This document shows positions 23,415 to 35,043 of a DNA stretch of 64,000 bases, in pieces (positions within the stretch are counted from its first letter, which is position 1; every line of letters starts with the position of its first letter). The stretch is from NCBI GenBank assembly GCA_025024175.1, contig QCXZ01000053.1, positions 7,688,001-7,752,000 on the forward strand, in the 5' to 3' direction. Source of the DNA: Rhyzopertha dominica. Lineage: Eukaryota; Arthropoda; Insecta; Coleoptera; Bostrichidae. Position numbers and translations under genes: made by a program. The notes beneath the pieces were generated by a model that saw only the letters and a list, made by a program, of their open reading frames with translations, made no database searches and was not told the DNA's origin.

Positions 23415-23993
23415 ATTATCCACAGACAATTACATAAATGAACTATCATACATTTATAATTTAGCCAACTCAAACAAATACAAAAGAGAAATGATCACTA
23501 GGTTATTAAACAAACACAAATATAAGTTAAATTATTTTGCAATTACTCATCTTAGTCCTGAAAAAGAAATCATGTTCCATAGATAATTTATATACCATCT
23601 TTCAATAAAACGTGAATTTCAAGATTTATTTTCTAAGTATAATATTAATCTTGCTTTTGGTAATAACTACACAATAAGAAACTTACTAGGCAACACCCTG
23701 TGTTAAACAAATTTGGAATTTATGAAATTAAAGCCTGTAACTGCCCAAAAAAGTACATTGGCCAAAGAAATATTAATGCAAATTTTAGATTTAAAGAACA
23801 TATGTACCACGTAAACAATAGATATGGAGAAAAATCTGCACTAGCATTTCATAATATTGAAACAGGTCACAAATTTAATATATCCAACGTCAAGAACATC
23901 AAACCGGCAGCACACGCCAACTTGAACGCCTTAGAAGCTGTTTATATGAAACGCAGTTTAAACCATCTGCTAAATACGGATCTCATGCCCTGA
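23415..23993 (+). pseudogene. Penelope-like element, C-terminal part with GIY-YIG nuclease
   Basis: The + strand reading starts with NYINELSYIYNLANSNKYK, then LLNKHKYKLNYF. After a stop and frame change near 23580 come FQDLFSKYNINLAFGNNYTI and RNLLGNT. These are the region between RT and endonuclease in Penelope-like elements. An open frame (23700-23993) then gives GIYEIKACNCPKKYIGQR and RFKEHMYHV: the GIY, YIG and R---H residues of the GIY-YIG endonuclease that nicks target DNA for priming. The RT itself is missing, as usual for 5'-truncated copies. It differs in sequence from the element at 26-28 kb, so it is a separate lineage or a much older copy. Confidence 0.82.
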
Positions 23994-23999
23994 AATAAC

Positions 24000-24825
24000 C
24001 AAAGGTAAAGTCAAAAATATAATATAAATTTTTTCCCACACCCTACTTCTCTATACCTATCTATGTTTACGATATATGTTTAAATGTCTTCAGGGTTTTA
24101 ATTTAGTAATACTTTTTAAGCCACCGGAGAAGGTTGCTTGGCAGTTGAAATACTGGCATTTGGCTTTGTCAAAAATGAAAGTTTGGAAGTAGGATCACAA
24201 ACAAGTGTTTTACTATTATTATTTAATAACTTCCAAAAAACTCTACTATTCATTACTAATAACAACGTCCTGGTAGATGGAGTTGAGCAAGTATTGTGTA
24301 TTCATTGTTTAATTTGATTTCAGCATAGAAATAATTTTTGAAGAGCGCCGAATTATAAAGTTGTTTTAAAAATAATATCGTCTAAGTGTCTACCATGTCT
24401 GTTGACAATAATGCATTCATTATGTCCAATTTGTCATTATTTTTTACACATTTAACCGGTATTTCACCAATAATGTTTCTGTTTCTACTGTTAATTTTTA
24501 AATTATCATTTTTTTCGGAATTACTAATAATATATATATAATTCACAGGACCACCACCAAAGAAAGAAAGAAAACAAACAAGATTAAAAAAAATCAGAAG
24601 AGCCAAATAGTACATCCAGTTTAATGTTAATGATACCTTTTCTTGACTAGTCCGCAATTTTCTCGATTTGTACTGTAGCCTATCGTTTGTTTTAGAACAG
24701 TAATTATTTAGCAACGCTTAACAACACATTTAAATTACCTGCGTTTTCTTTGATTGAGTTCTAGTTATTAGTTAAACAATAACCAAATTTTGACAACTTC
24801 TTATTTTCTTACTGTCGATGATGGC
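24000..24825. other. Anonymous AT-rich sequence
   Basis: A 110-codon minus frame (24382-24714) contains a hydrophobic stretch and an asparagine-rich tail but no motif I recognise. I do not support it as a gene. Confidence 0.35.
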
Positions 24826-24829
24826 CGTT

Positions 24830-25110
24830 TAAACATTAAACATTGTAGAGCTTTTTTATGATAAAGAAATCAGTGGGCTTTAACCAAGTCTTTAATTTGC
24901 AGAAGTTTGTGAGGTCTGAAAAAATCTGAATAGCGCGCTGCAGATAGGTTTTCTGTAAAAAATAAGGCTTTAGAAAACGCCGTCGCTCTGATTCCAACCC
25001 AACATTTAATTTATCGTTTCTTAGACTGCTTTTTGGGTCTAGTGAGGATTTTTACGGGACCACTATCGACAGTTGTGACCATTAACCACACTTCATCAGA
25101 AAAGAATCAA
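24830..25110 (-). pseudogene. Possible Tc1-type transposase fragment
   Basis: On the minus strand DEVWLMVTTVDSG is followed by KCWVGIRATAFSKALFF and LSAARYSDFF. The order resembles SDE--F---, then VWGGIS--G---L-FI-G--NA-RY. Stops interrupt it and no second or third catalytic acid can be found. The call rests on this order only. Confidence 0.35.
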
Positions 25111-25129
25111 AAAAATCACAACTAATAAA

Positions 25130-26300
25130 CATAAGTTGTTCACAAAACTGGAAATGCATACCAATCCGGATCGTCTTCATTTATGTAAGTCATGTCGAAC
25201 TCTATAGTGGTGATTGAGTGTATATATGTATCAATAATTTTTTTCTGATGGTCTCCTGAGGTTCTTTATCAGCGGAAACTACTATATGTGATAAAAAAGT
25301 AATTAAAATTTAAGCTAAATGATACATATTAATTATAGAAATATACATCATGATTAAACTTATTTCGTAATGTTGTGTCTTCATGGTTTGTTCCTCAATT
25401 TTGTTATTTTTTTTTCTTAATGTAGTAAGACATAATTTTTAAAGTAAAACTTGTAATTTTCTTAAGAAATACGAATATGTTATGTGAAATATCACTTTTA
25501 TTATTGTTGAATACAGGATCGAAAAGCGTATCAGACGTGAAAAAAGGTGGGGGTTGCCATTAAGAAAATGTTGATAATGTTATAGTTCATAAACAGATGA
25601 TCTCATTAATATTTTTTTATGTCAAATATGGCAATTTAAAAATAAACATCGACTTGTTTGATGAATTATGTTTCAAACTTTGTGGCCATTTTCTATACCT
25701 ACCTAGCAAAAAAGTCATAAATGTAAAAAAAACGTAATGCCTAAATTGGGTTGTCAAAGCTTGTCTCTTTCAACTGCGCATGAAAAGACAGACTGTGACA
25801 TGAATTTCTACGAATCCTTCAGTTCATCAACATCTGTACGCAAGAAAGAAAAGTAAATAAATCCTCTCATCATGACTTCGCATGATCTTCTAGTGGGAAT
25901 TTGAACTCGTTCACAATGGCAGATCAGACATCGGGTTCGAACCCGGAGACACGCATTCGATCGCGGCTGTCACTCTTAATTGAATCGATTTTCGGATCGC
26001 ACCTAGCCGCAGCGATTGCTGACCAACGCCACAAAAGAGCTCTTTCAGATAAACACTTATCACGGCCCGAATCGAGTCACAATGGACGCCCAGCCAACGG
26101 AGACGAAATGGAGAAGGCGTCAGGTCGTGCGATCCACGGATTAGATATTGCTCTGACGGTTGGTAATGCGATGGGTAAACCGGATGGATTGACCTTGAAC
26201 CTGCTCAAATTCATGTGAAAATCTTGTGTAAAAGTAGAATTGTAGTAGTAGAATAATAATAATAGTAATATGAACTACAAATACGAGGGTGAATGCTTTC
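25130..26300. other. Anonymous sequence with one unusual open frame
   Basis: The + frame at 25901-26218 (105 codons) is clearly GC-richer than its surroundings and hydrophilic, and contains a 14 bp perfect palindrome, cgggttcgaacccg, at 25932-25945. I do not recognise the peptide. It could be an old exon, a repeat or chance. The remainder is AT-rich. Confidence 0.3.
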
Positions 26301-26314
26301 AGCATGCATAATAT

Positions 26315-26370
26315 AAGATAATATTTTCTCGGAAAGATGGCTGTCTCTTGAAAACATTGGCAAATAGTTA
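26315..26370 (+). repeat. Inverted fragment of the Penelope ORF start
   Basis: About 43 bp (starting aagataatattttctcgg) match 28418-28459 in inverse orientation with roughly four differences. At 28.4 kb this sequence codes for the N-terminal residues of the Penelope protein (a SLSLEN block). Here it sits beyond the 3' end of that element and points the other way, like the inverted junctions often seen in Penelope insertions. Confidence 0.65.
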
Positions 26371-26538
26371 TTAGTCTGACCTGTAATCTTTGTCAAAGAC
26401 GAAGAACCTCAAAATTTGTCTGGCACAAGTTCAAACAAAATTTTGAAAGTAAATAAACAAATTACCACGGAAGTGAGACGTCATAGAGTGAACGTGACAA
26501 CCTGATAAAAAAGAACCTAACGACGAAAATGGAACTAC

Positions 26539-27361
26539 CTACCTACTAGATATACACGAACTACTTGGTAAAAGATAACTACAAAAAATAGCCTTCCAAA
26601 TGTCGCGTAACTCATAATTTTCACAATCCCTATTAAAATTATTAGTATTTCTGCAAATTTCTATAGCTTCTTTTATTAGACGTTTGTGATTATATTTTTC
26701 TCTAGGTAAAATTTTTGTTTTATCAGTCAATCATGGGCTTAGTCAAATAAGAGTGTTCAGCTACGGAAGATTTATCGATCTGTTGCAGCTTAGTAGCACT
26801 TATGTGTTTTTTCAAACGCGTACCTACTTTTCTTTTAGTTTTACCTATGTAACACTTGCCGCAAGAACATGTAATTTTGTAAACACCTTCACTCTCTAAA
26901 TGTACTTTATCTTTAATAGAACTTAAAATTTTATCTAAATTATTATATGTACTATCGACAACTAAAATATCGTGTTTTCTAAGCATCCTCTTTAATTTTT
27001 CCGAAAGGTCTTGTACATAAGGCAAACTCAACTTCAATTTACTTTGTCCTGGCTGAGAATTTACTTGATTTGGATGAGCACTTTTATTAAAAACTGACCA
27101 AATATTCTTATTGCTATAACCATTTCTAACTAGCGCTGATTTAAGATGATATATTTCTTTTTGTAAAGAACTTTCGTCTGAGATCATTTGTGCTCTAACA
27201 AATAACGTCCTTATAAGACTATTCTTTTGAGAGGGAGGGTGGTCAGATGTGGCATGTAAATATTTGTCTGTATGTGTAGGTTTTCTGTAAACCTTGTGTC
27301 CTAATTGTCCAGTGTTTATTCTGTAAATTTGGACATCCAAGAAAGGTAAACAAACTACCAT
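26539..27361 (-). pseudogene. Penelope-like GIY-YIG endonuclease and C-terminus
   Basis: This is the continuation of the RT in another frame. LPFLDVQIYR and KVYRKPTHTDKYLHATSDHP are the conserved post-polymerase blocks. LSEKLKRMLRKHDI is in the linker. GVYKITCSCGKCYIGKTKRK and LKKHI carry the GIY (here GVY), YIG and distal histidine of the nuclease, with a CxC of the type common in arthropod Penelope elements. After a second frameshift near 26725 the reading resumes with ILPREKYNHKRLIKEAIEI and FNRDCENYELRDIWKAI, the usual C-terminal end. The catalytic tyrosine, arginine and histidine positions look intact; only the frameshifts inactivate it. Confidence 0.9.
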
Positions 27362-28459
27362 TGCTTTTTAATTCCATAGTAAATTTTATGGCGGGATTTT
27401 GACTGTTCAAATGATTTAGAAACCTGCCCAACTCTTCTATACCGTGGGGCCAAATAACAAAAGTGTCATCTACGTACCTATACCAACATGTTGGTTTAAA
27501 CTGAAAACTGTTTATCGCTACCTGTTCAAAATTTTCCATAAACAAATTGGCTGCTACAAGACTTAGAGGTGAACACATTGCACAACCTGATTTTTGTTCA
27601 TAAAAATTATCGTTCCATAAGAAATAAGTAGATTTTAAACAATGTTCAGATAATCTGGCTATCGTGTCACCTAGGGGATCGCTATTTAGCTTAGATTTGA
27701 TGATGTCTATTGTTTCAGATTCAGGGATGGGTACTTTCGTAAATAAAGAAACCACGTCAAAACTAACTAAAATATCACCTTCTGAAATACTTAAACCTTT
27801 TATAATATCAATAAGGTCTGAAGAATTTTTGATGAAACTACTGGTTTTTCCTACATAAGGTTTTAAATAATTAGCACAAAATTTTGCCAATCTGTAACAA
27901 AGACTGCCAATCGTATTGACTGTGGGTCTTAACGGGACATTGGTTTTGTGGATTTTGGGCAAACCATACAATTTTGGTACCTTACAATCGGAAACAGTTA
28001 AAAGAGACTTGTCCTCATTCGAAAGATTTGAACTTTTGATAAGATCATAAGTAATTTTGGAAATTTTTGAGGTAGGATCTCGGGATAATTTTTGGTATGT
28101 TTCCTCATCTAACAATTCTCTAACTTTATTCTCATAATCTGTTCTATTTAAAATTACTGTGGTTGAATCTTTATCTGCTCTAGTAACTATAATGGACTTA
28201 TCTGTATTCAAATCCTTAAGGGCCTTCATTTCCTCAGATGTCACATTAGGTTTGGGCGTACGTGCATTTCTAATAGCGTGGCATACATCCATTCTAATCT
28301 TATCCGCTTGATCTTTCGGAAGCAGTCTTATACAAGATTCCACAGATGACATTATCTCCTCTTTTGGAATTGTCCGTGGCGGTACAGCAAAGTCCATCTC
28401 TTTCGCTAAAATGTCAGTGTTTTCAAGAGACAGCGATCTTTCCGAGAAAATGTAATCTT
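27345..28459 (-). pseudogene. Penelope-like reverse transcriptase
   Basis: This polymerase is related to telomerase RT and copies the element at a nicked target. The first methionine is at 28397, but the frame is open further upstream and keeps family-like residues (SLSLENTDILAKEMDFA), so the true start lies before 28440. Motifs, numbered from 28397: YGLPKIHK (144-151), LVSFDVVSLFTKVPIP (from 210), GCAMCSPLSLVAANLFMENF (271-290; a cysteine replaces the usual glycine before SPLS), and CWYRYVDDTFVIW with the catalytic YVDD (308-311). The frame then shifts near 27345, within the FLDV block, and the true reading continues in the next entry. Confidence 0.92.
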
Positions 28460-28464
28460 ATGAA

Positions 28465-30430
28465 CCTACAAACTTAATTGATTTCAAATGCGCTCGCGCT
28501 TATTGTAGGTGGACTATTTTAAAACACAAACTAAGTAGTTGGTCATATTATACTTCCACTTCAACTGAGGTATGGAAAAAGGTTTAACTTTTAGCTGGTA
28601 AAAGCTCTTACTAGTAAGTTGATTTTCTTACCAACAACCACGATACAATAATAGAAGATAGATAGCAAATTGTTAACCTACTAGTAGACCATTTTGCACA
28701 GACTAGCAGTACACTCAACTATACTCAACCATTTGCTGAAAATAAAAATGCAAGGGAAAGTGATCTAGATTTTTCTTGCAACGATCTACTTGAATATTAT
28801 TAACCTTTCACGATGAATGAGTACAACTCTGTTATTAAACAATCAAGAGTCTTGTCTCTCAGCCTTGATGGAATTATTGAAAGCACTGTATAATAAAGTA
28901 TCGACAATTTTCTTTGAGGATGTCGTTTTCTTCATGCTACAAATTCGTCTGAAATTCGAAGCAGTCAGTCTGATTTTACTATACTGGTGCCACAATGTGT
29001 AAAATGCCCGATTTTGCGTATTCTGCTTTATTTCTTTTATGTTATTACACAATTTTTTTTGGCGTTAAATTCATCTTCACTCATGTCGGGCACATCATTT
29101 GTACACAGCCCATAGTATAAGTCTGGCCCTGTGGATTTTTTCAATTTTTCATATTTATGACACTTTTGTTTTGGTCTAATATTAAAATTTTTTTGGCTGT
29201 GTTATACAGTATAAAATTCGAGTGCATTTTTCAATTTTTTTGTAATTCATGGTGATGGTAACCTTTTTTACTATTAAAAAATAGCGCAGCACCCTCACAT
29301 CTCGTCAAAGAAAAATTAATTCTTTTACCACCCGCAAACTGTCCTACAATAGAATTATAGCATTCGGCAGATATCAAAACTACACCAAACACCAACCGGA
29401 AAGACACGGTCTGGTAAAGATATTTAAAACAACCCCTATCCTGGAGACAAAGTAAGCAAAATTTCATGTAAAATATGGAAAACCCAAAGCAAACAATGAT
29501 TTACGACGATTCATTTATGACCATTTATGATATTTCAAGTTGGAGTGCCGATTTCGGACGCAGGTAAAGAGGGTGTATATCTGGTTGTAGTGTATTTAAA
29601 TAATCGGGGGCAGATTCCGAATCTGCATTTCGACTAGAGGACCCTTAAGTACGACATAATCAGGCTAATTATTATTTTTAGAAAATCCAAAGGATTAGTG
29701 ATTATTGCCAGTTTTAAACATATGGTGGAGCAATTAAATCCGTTTTCTTTTGTCTGCTTTCTTCAGCTGGTTTGCATTCCACTGGTACTTAGTCGCCTAT
29801 AAAAATATTCCAACGCCACCTTAACGCGAGCAATTGATATTTTAACGGTTTTATCCATTCATACCACACTCATCGCTAAAAATACACACAATTACGCGGA
29901 TCGTAAAAATCATTCCCAGCGCGAATTGTGGCTTGAATACTCTTGAACTAATAAGCCAGGTGCATGATTATTTCAGCGCAGCTGATTTTACGTAACGATG
30001 ATTCGTATTCATCGGGCTTAATGGGATTATTATTGAGATTCATTAGGCAGAAAAATTAACGAGAAACGATTATTAGAGAAATACGCGGAGACGAACTGTT
30101 GGTATGGTCGGTTCAATGATGTCGTCAAGGATGCATTTTCGTCGGATTAGTCATCTGTTGTGTCGTNAATTTGATACAGTTTGTCCCGAGGCTTAACAAA
30201 TAATTCGAAAACTAACAAATATTTAGATATCTATCGCTTAATGCAGACGTTACGATTTTTGAGGTGAAGGAAAAGAATTTTTTTGTATTATAGAAGCACG
30301 ATTACATTATATGTATAACCAAAATAAAAATCTTGTAATACTAGCAGATACTATTTGATTTTATTCAAAGAACACGTATATAATATTCAAACATTATAAC
30401 GTGCATTTTGGTTTGAAGGCTTCCGTAGTT
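28465..30430. other. Anonymous sequence, conserved-looking patch
   Basis: Opposed frames at 28817-29052 and a minus frame at 29231-29467 show no motif. 29820-30120 is GC-balanced, non-repetitive and rich in ATTA/TAAT-type cores, unlike the transposon debris around it. It may be unique non-coding or regulatory DNA. One N at 30166. Confidence 0.35.
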
Positions 30431-30437
30431 GTTGTCG

Positions 30438-30630
30438 ATGACATGTTGTTTTCCGGGCTGGTTCCCATGTTGCGTATTAGACCTTGACGTTTCGACACTC
30501 ATGTCGGTGTCTTCCTTAGAAGTAGATCTTAAAGTTTCAGAGCTCCTTCTGAGGAAGACACCGACATGAGTGTCGAAACGTCAAGGTCTAATAACCAACG
30601 TGGGAACCAGCCCGGAAAACAACATGTCAT
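30438..30630. repeat. Foldback element, 85 bp arms, with hammerhead-like core
   Basis: 30438-30522 and 30546-30630 are inverted copies of each other with only a few mismatches, around a 23 bp centre. The arms carry ccttgacgtttcgac on one strand and gtcgaaacgtcaagg on the other. Each arm holds one hammerhead-like unit pointing away from the centre. Such motifs are known from the terminal repeats of Penelope-like elements. Confidence 0.9.
30545..30586 (+). ncRNA. Hammerhead-ribozyme-like motif, right arm
   Basis: The + strand has stem I cctt (30545-30548) paired with aagg (30583-30586), core CTGAGGA (30549-30555), stem II gacac/gtgtc (30557-30561 with 30570-30574), GAAA (30575-30578), then C-G-T-C with expected cleavage after C30582. 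Stem III is only two base pairs without a loop, a form known to work as dimers. An extra A (30556) lies between the core and stem II. The mirror unit in the left arm (minus strand, 30522-30482) has CTAAGGA, a change at a conserved G, so it is probably inactive. Confidence 0.6.
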
Positions 30631-30683
30631 TGTAACGTGCAATCACTTTTTTTGAAAATTACGTAAAATGAATCTTGAAGTGC

Positions 30684-30875
30684 ATATACAGGGTGGCCCA
30701 TTAGTGCGTGGACGGAATATTACGCAATTGTTATTATAGTTTTTAAAATTCTGCGAGTGCAGCGTGGTAGGGAGTGCTTAAGTCTACAAAATAAAAATAT
30801 TTTTACTCCTCCCCCCACATAACGTGGGTGATTCAATACATTCTTATATTTTTTTAAATGGAACACCCTGTATAT
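30684..30875. mobile_element. Short MITE with acagggtg ends
   Basis: atatacagggtg at 30684-30695 is perfectly inverted at 30864-30875. The 192 bp between have no coding capacity. It lies about 50 bp from the foldback at 30438-30630. The superfamily is uncertain because I cannot fix the target duplication. Confidence 0.65.
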
Positions 30876-30879
30876 TATT

Positions 30880-31780
30880 ACATTTTTGGATTCCTCTTTT
30901 AATTTTAATTGGGCTTAATATAACATATATGGGGTCTAAAACACACTGTTGTAAAGTTATTTAATTTTTTTCCAAAATTTTTCTTTTCGGAAAATTATTA
31001 TATTTTCAAAACCTTTATAGCTAGAGGTATGCAGTTTTCGCAGGGATGTTACTAATAAAATGCACATTATCTGCAGATATAAAGGATTAATATAAGAATA
31101 GTTAGTAGCACTAAAATTTACTTTAGAAATTTGATCATATTCAATCCTAGCCAACTCGATTTTTTTAAATAGCACCCCATTTTACTTTCAGCGTAGTTCA
31201 ATGCGCAAATTAATTTCCTTTTATATGATATAAAGAAGTATGCATCTATCTCTAATAGTTTTTAAGAATATTGCTAATTTTTAGGTTATATTTTAGTCCT
31301 TTTTATACTTAGTAGGCTATGGAGACACAATCAATAAAACATAGAAGCTTTTATAACAAATTTTATTTAATGCAGACCTGATACTAACTGGGGCGACCCG
31401 CGATCTATTTTTATGTGATACTTATTTTTTATTTTCCGATGTATAAAATAAAAGCCTTTGCATGTCATAACGAATTTGTACAAATTGAACATAAAAACAT
31501 ATAAGTTAGTAAGTAGAAAATTATTTACATTTGTTAGAAAAAATTTACAATAATGCACAATAAGATTTATACACGGTATCGATTATGTTCATTACAGCTT
31601 GTTAATAAAGCACATTACAAACCACAATCTAAAAAAAAATACTCACTATCACTTTCACTGCTAAAATCACGATTAACTTCTATTATTAATTCTTGTACCG
31701 ATTTTCAATGTCCAGTACATGCCGCACTGAATTTCTCCGTGCATCGACACTTGTTATTTGAGCTTCGTGTCGAATTTTTA
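30880..31780. other. AT-rich sequence without recognised features
   Basis: Short frames only (30957-31175 -, 31367-31558 -, 31553-31798 +), with no motif. The right end borders the transposase remnant that follows. Confidence 0.4.
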
Positions 31781-31789
31781 GCAGCATTT

Positions 31790-32620
31790 CCTTGCTAAAT
31801 TTTCCACAGGTGTTCCCTCGTCGAATTCTTTGTTTCAACTGCCCCCATTATCGTTACATTGGGGTTGAAAATGCAATGATATGCGGGTAATCGTAGAACG
31901 GTGTGTCCACATTCAGAAGCGAGAATGTCAATTTTAAATTACTTCGAACATTTTTTTGTGTCAAGCACTTCCAACAATTGTTTTCTTGTGTAGTCCTCTT
32001 CGAAATATAAATATTCTTTTTTTTAAAACTCTTGAATGGTTGCCTCATTAGTATTATTAGTTTTTGGAATTTCATCTAGTTGCTCCGAATGGTAACTAGC
32101 GTTGTCCATTACTATGACGCTGTTTGGTGGCAATTTGGGCAATAAAATGTTTTTGAACCAATTTTCAAACACTTCCGCATTCACATCAGAATGATAATCG
32201 GCGCTTGCTTCTTTTAAGTTTTTACATCCAAGATACAGGGCTCCAGGAACGAAACCATTTTCACCTCCTGCGTGTAGAATCATTATTTTTTTCCCTTTGG
32301 ACGCCAGAATATTGACGTTGCACTTCCCTGAGCCATCAATCCATCCTCTTCTATTGTATCATGGGTATGGTACCATGTTTCGTCGAGGAAAAATATCGGA
32401 CGATTTTCCTACCTATACATTTTTATAGATTTTAGATAATCGGATCTCCACTTTCTTATTACCTGGCTTTCCATCAAGCATTGCTTCTTCTCCACCTTTT
32501 TCATTGAAACGCCAATGGTTTTAACATACTTTTGCAGGGTATGCTCGGAGCAGTCGATTAAGCGCTCGGGTATATGCCGCGACAGGTCCTAGTTACAAGA
32601 ATGAACATATTTAATTGTTT
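31790..32620 (-). pseudogene. DDE transposase remnant (IS630-like, DDE_3 type)
   Basis: On the minus strand, starting near 32390, PIFFLDETWYHTHDTI holds the first aspartate. GKCNVNILASKGKK and ILHAGGENGFVPGALYLGCK follow, then ENWFKNILLPKLPPNSVIVM and DNASYH (second aspartate, near 32110). Later GHTVLRLPAYHCIFNP corresponds to the usual GH-VLRLPPYHC-LNPIE, but the expected glutamate after NP is not seen (NVTI instead). Stops and frame changes occur, for example near 31935-31950 and 32400-32420. The family is widespread in insect genomes. The substrate would be the element's own ends, which I could not locate. Confidence 0.75.
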
Positions 32621-32639
32621 CGGAGGTACTCACTTGGCC

Positions 32640-34150
32640 TACGGTTTAAAATCAGCAATAATCTGTTTGACCATTGCCCTACGAAATGTATTTGTCACAA
32701 AGGCCTCTTAATAAGTGGTTACATGTAAGCATATATGTAGGTATGACTGAATAAGTTAAAAATATTGCACTTGGTACGCTCACGAGTATATGCAGTAAAA
32801 CTTTAAAATATAAGTAAACACATATGCTTTCAATACCGTTTATAGTAGGAGTAGAATAGTTCCGATTTCTTCTTATTTCCAAAAAATATACAGGTAGGAA
32901 CTACGTTTATGACCCTCCGGATTAAAAGAAAATTTTAACCTGTGAAGAAACAGGGCAGAGGACGATTGCACACCGCGATCAAAAATTAGAAAGTATGGGC
33001 TGTCATATTGAAATTGGAATGTTTACCATTCATTGTTATAAAAATAGATACCAATCATTAAATTAGGAAAGAATAGGATTTAGTCATACATTAAAAGCTA
33101 TTAGATGAGAAATATTTGTACTTCATATAATAATGCCAAATAATGCTCATTGATTTATGTGCACGGAAAAAAAATTCTAAAAAAGCCTAAACACAATTTT
33201 TGGATACGGTCCACTCCGCTGCAAAACAGTGGAACGTGCCGAACCCGTCTGTTATTTACGACAGCTTCACGTAATACTTGTAAACCATTGTGAGCAGTAA
33301 TCGGCTGTTCGTATAATGAGTCGCTTAGATTGTTGCTTGCAACTATAATATAGTTTTAAGCCTTAAACATTTATACTGCGATGTCTTAGATAAATTTAAC
33401 ATGTAATGTACTAGTTAAATTGGCGGAGCGCTCACTGCTTCTCCTCATTGCTCTTATTGTAAGAGTTAAACGATGCCACAGTTGCATGTTNNANGGGAAC
33501 AAATAAACTTCCAAATGAGGAAAAATAGTCGTGTGATGACTGTTAAAGCGTGTTCAGCGAAATGTCACTCGGTTTCCTTCCAGATGCTCATGGCACATCA
33601 AAGTCTGAAAAAAAACCCTCCCAGTTCCAAGAGGAAACACCATTTCGTACCGGATGTTATATTTATAATCGCGAAACTCCCATCGAAGGCCAGCTGTGAT
33701 TCTCACACGTCCAACTCGTATCTCCGAGTAATCACGTCGTAAACATGGGTTTTGATCATAATCACTGGACGCATTAATTAGGTGGATGTTTTTACTTTCT
33801 TACGTCGGTTTTTTGTGAACGAAGTAATCGCGTATGCCGTGACAGAGTACGCGATTTATGAGCTGCTGTTTTTGCGCGATTCTGAGTGTAAAACTGGTGC
33901 ATTTAACGACATTAGTTAACTCTACGTTAATTATATTAATGTCTGCATGCCTATTTATTCAACATGCAATGTCTGCACTAGTTTTATATTAATTCAAGAC
34001 CGTTTATTGTAAGTTAACTTAATTGGGCTAATCTGTCCATAATTTAGTAATAATAATAATACGTCTTTCGTACTCAATGCGAGAACAATTACAGTATTAG
34101 TTACGAGTTAATATAGAGGAGTGGGTCCCGATATGCGAGCAATTTTGTGG
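32640..34150. other. Anonymous sequence
   Basis: 33200-33800 is GC-richer and non-repetitive, with an 89-codon + frame (33473-33742) containing ambiguous bases at 33491-33494 (nnan). No motif. The rest is AT-rich. Confidence 0.35.
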
Positions 34151-34158
34151 TGAAGATA

Positions 34159-34820
34159 TCAGTCGTTGTCTGATCTGCGTAGATAATCAAGTTTTTGGTA
34201 GAGATAAGCAGGATATTTGTTTAGCCACCTTATGTGTTCCCCGAAGCAAGCGATACTCACATATACAATATCGCAATAAGATAATTTTGACATAATCAAG
34301 GCAGATCTGTGGACATTTGGACAAATACTTTTTAAAACAAAACATGAGGATTGACAGAGATTACAAACATGACGAGAGAATCTATAATTTTCGTCCAAAT
34401 TAAGCCCTAAGTTCTCCGAGACCGCTGTGACGAATACAGCAGTATCATTAATTTTACTATCCACAGTAGGCTTTTTCTGGATTTAGTCGCATTTAAACTT
34501 AACCTATTCGTTATGGATATTTTGTACAGCTTATCTAAATAATTATTAATCGCACGCAAAGCACTACGTGCATCGTTTTGACCAAAACTATACCACAATT
34601 GTGTATCATCTGCATAATTGTGCACTTTGCGGTACCCCTTGATGTATTTCTACAGGTGCCGAAGCAACACCGTCCGCCACTACCCTCTGATAACGATTAC
34701 TCAAAAAACTGTCCACAATACGCACAGAGTTAGTATCCATACAAAAATATTTCAACTTGTTGCACTTGATTTCATGATCTAGTCTAGACTCTACACAGAA
34801 TATCAAAGGCTCTTACGTTA
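34159..34820 (-). pseudogene. CR1/jockey-like LINE reverse transcriptase fragment
   Basis: The minus-strand pieces in order are: LKYFCMDTNSVRIVDSFLSN and RYQRVVADG---APVEIHQGVPQ (the usual GVPQGS, here broken after Q), then HNYADDTQLWYSF with the YADD catalytic pair (near 34615), then INNYLDKLYKISITNRLSLN and ATKS. A further frame has ENLGLNLDENYRFSRHV and LSYCDIVY, the C-terminal region. Frames change near 34615 and 34450. The catalytic aspartates remain but the protein cannot be made. It is clearly different from the ADDLVVITEN family at 10 kb. Confidence 0.85.
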
Positions 34821-35043
34821 AATAGTATGTTATCATCCTTCAAAATTGTCATTTATTATAAATGCCTGGGTCTCTACCAGCGGCATATCCTACTATGGGA
34901 TAGACTGACACTTTATGGGTGACTATTTGGAATTGCAGTCTATTACACTCGATTTTTTTCCTATCCATGGGAACGATATACCAAAAGCTATCGTTGAAAT
35001 GTTCTTTAAATTATTTAACTTACAAGTTTCAAACAATAGCAGT

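Larger units (their letters stand above)
26420..28459 (-). mobile_element. Penelope-like retroelement, RT plus GIY-YIG, about 2 kb
   Basis: The minus-strand order is leader, reverse transcriptase, linker, GIY-YIG endonuclease, C-terminal helix and 3' untranslated region. The coding region is nearly complete but split by two small frameshifts (near 27345 and 26725). The last 290 bp (26420-26710) recur at 39112-39395. An inverted piece of its head lies at 26315-26357. No LTR-like terminal repeat or ribozyme core was seen directly at its ends. It is the best preserved Penelope copy in the window. Confidence 0.9.

Noticed and set aside
25235..25275. ctgataaagaacctcaggag on the minus strand, like the foldback cores
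   Set aside because: Stem II is not complementary and no GAAA-C-GTC follows, so the likeness stops at the core.
25932..25945. cgggttcgaacccg resembles a tRNA B box
   Set aside because: It is a simple 14 bp palindrome. No A box, cloverleaf or acceptor stem can be built around it.
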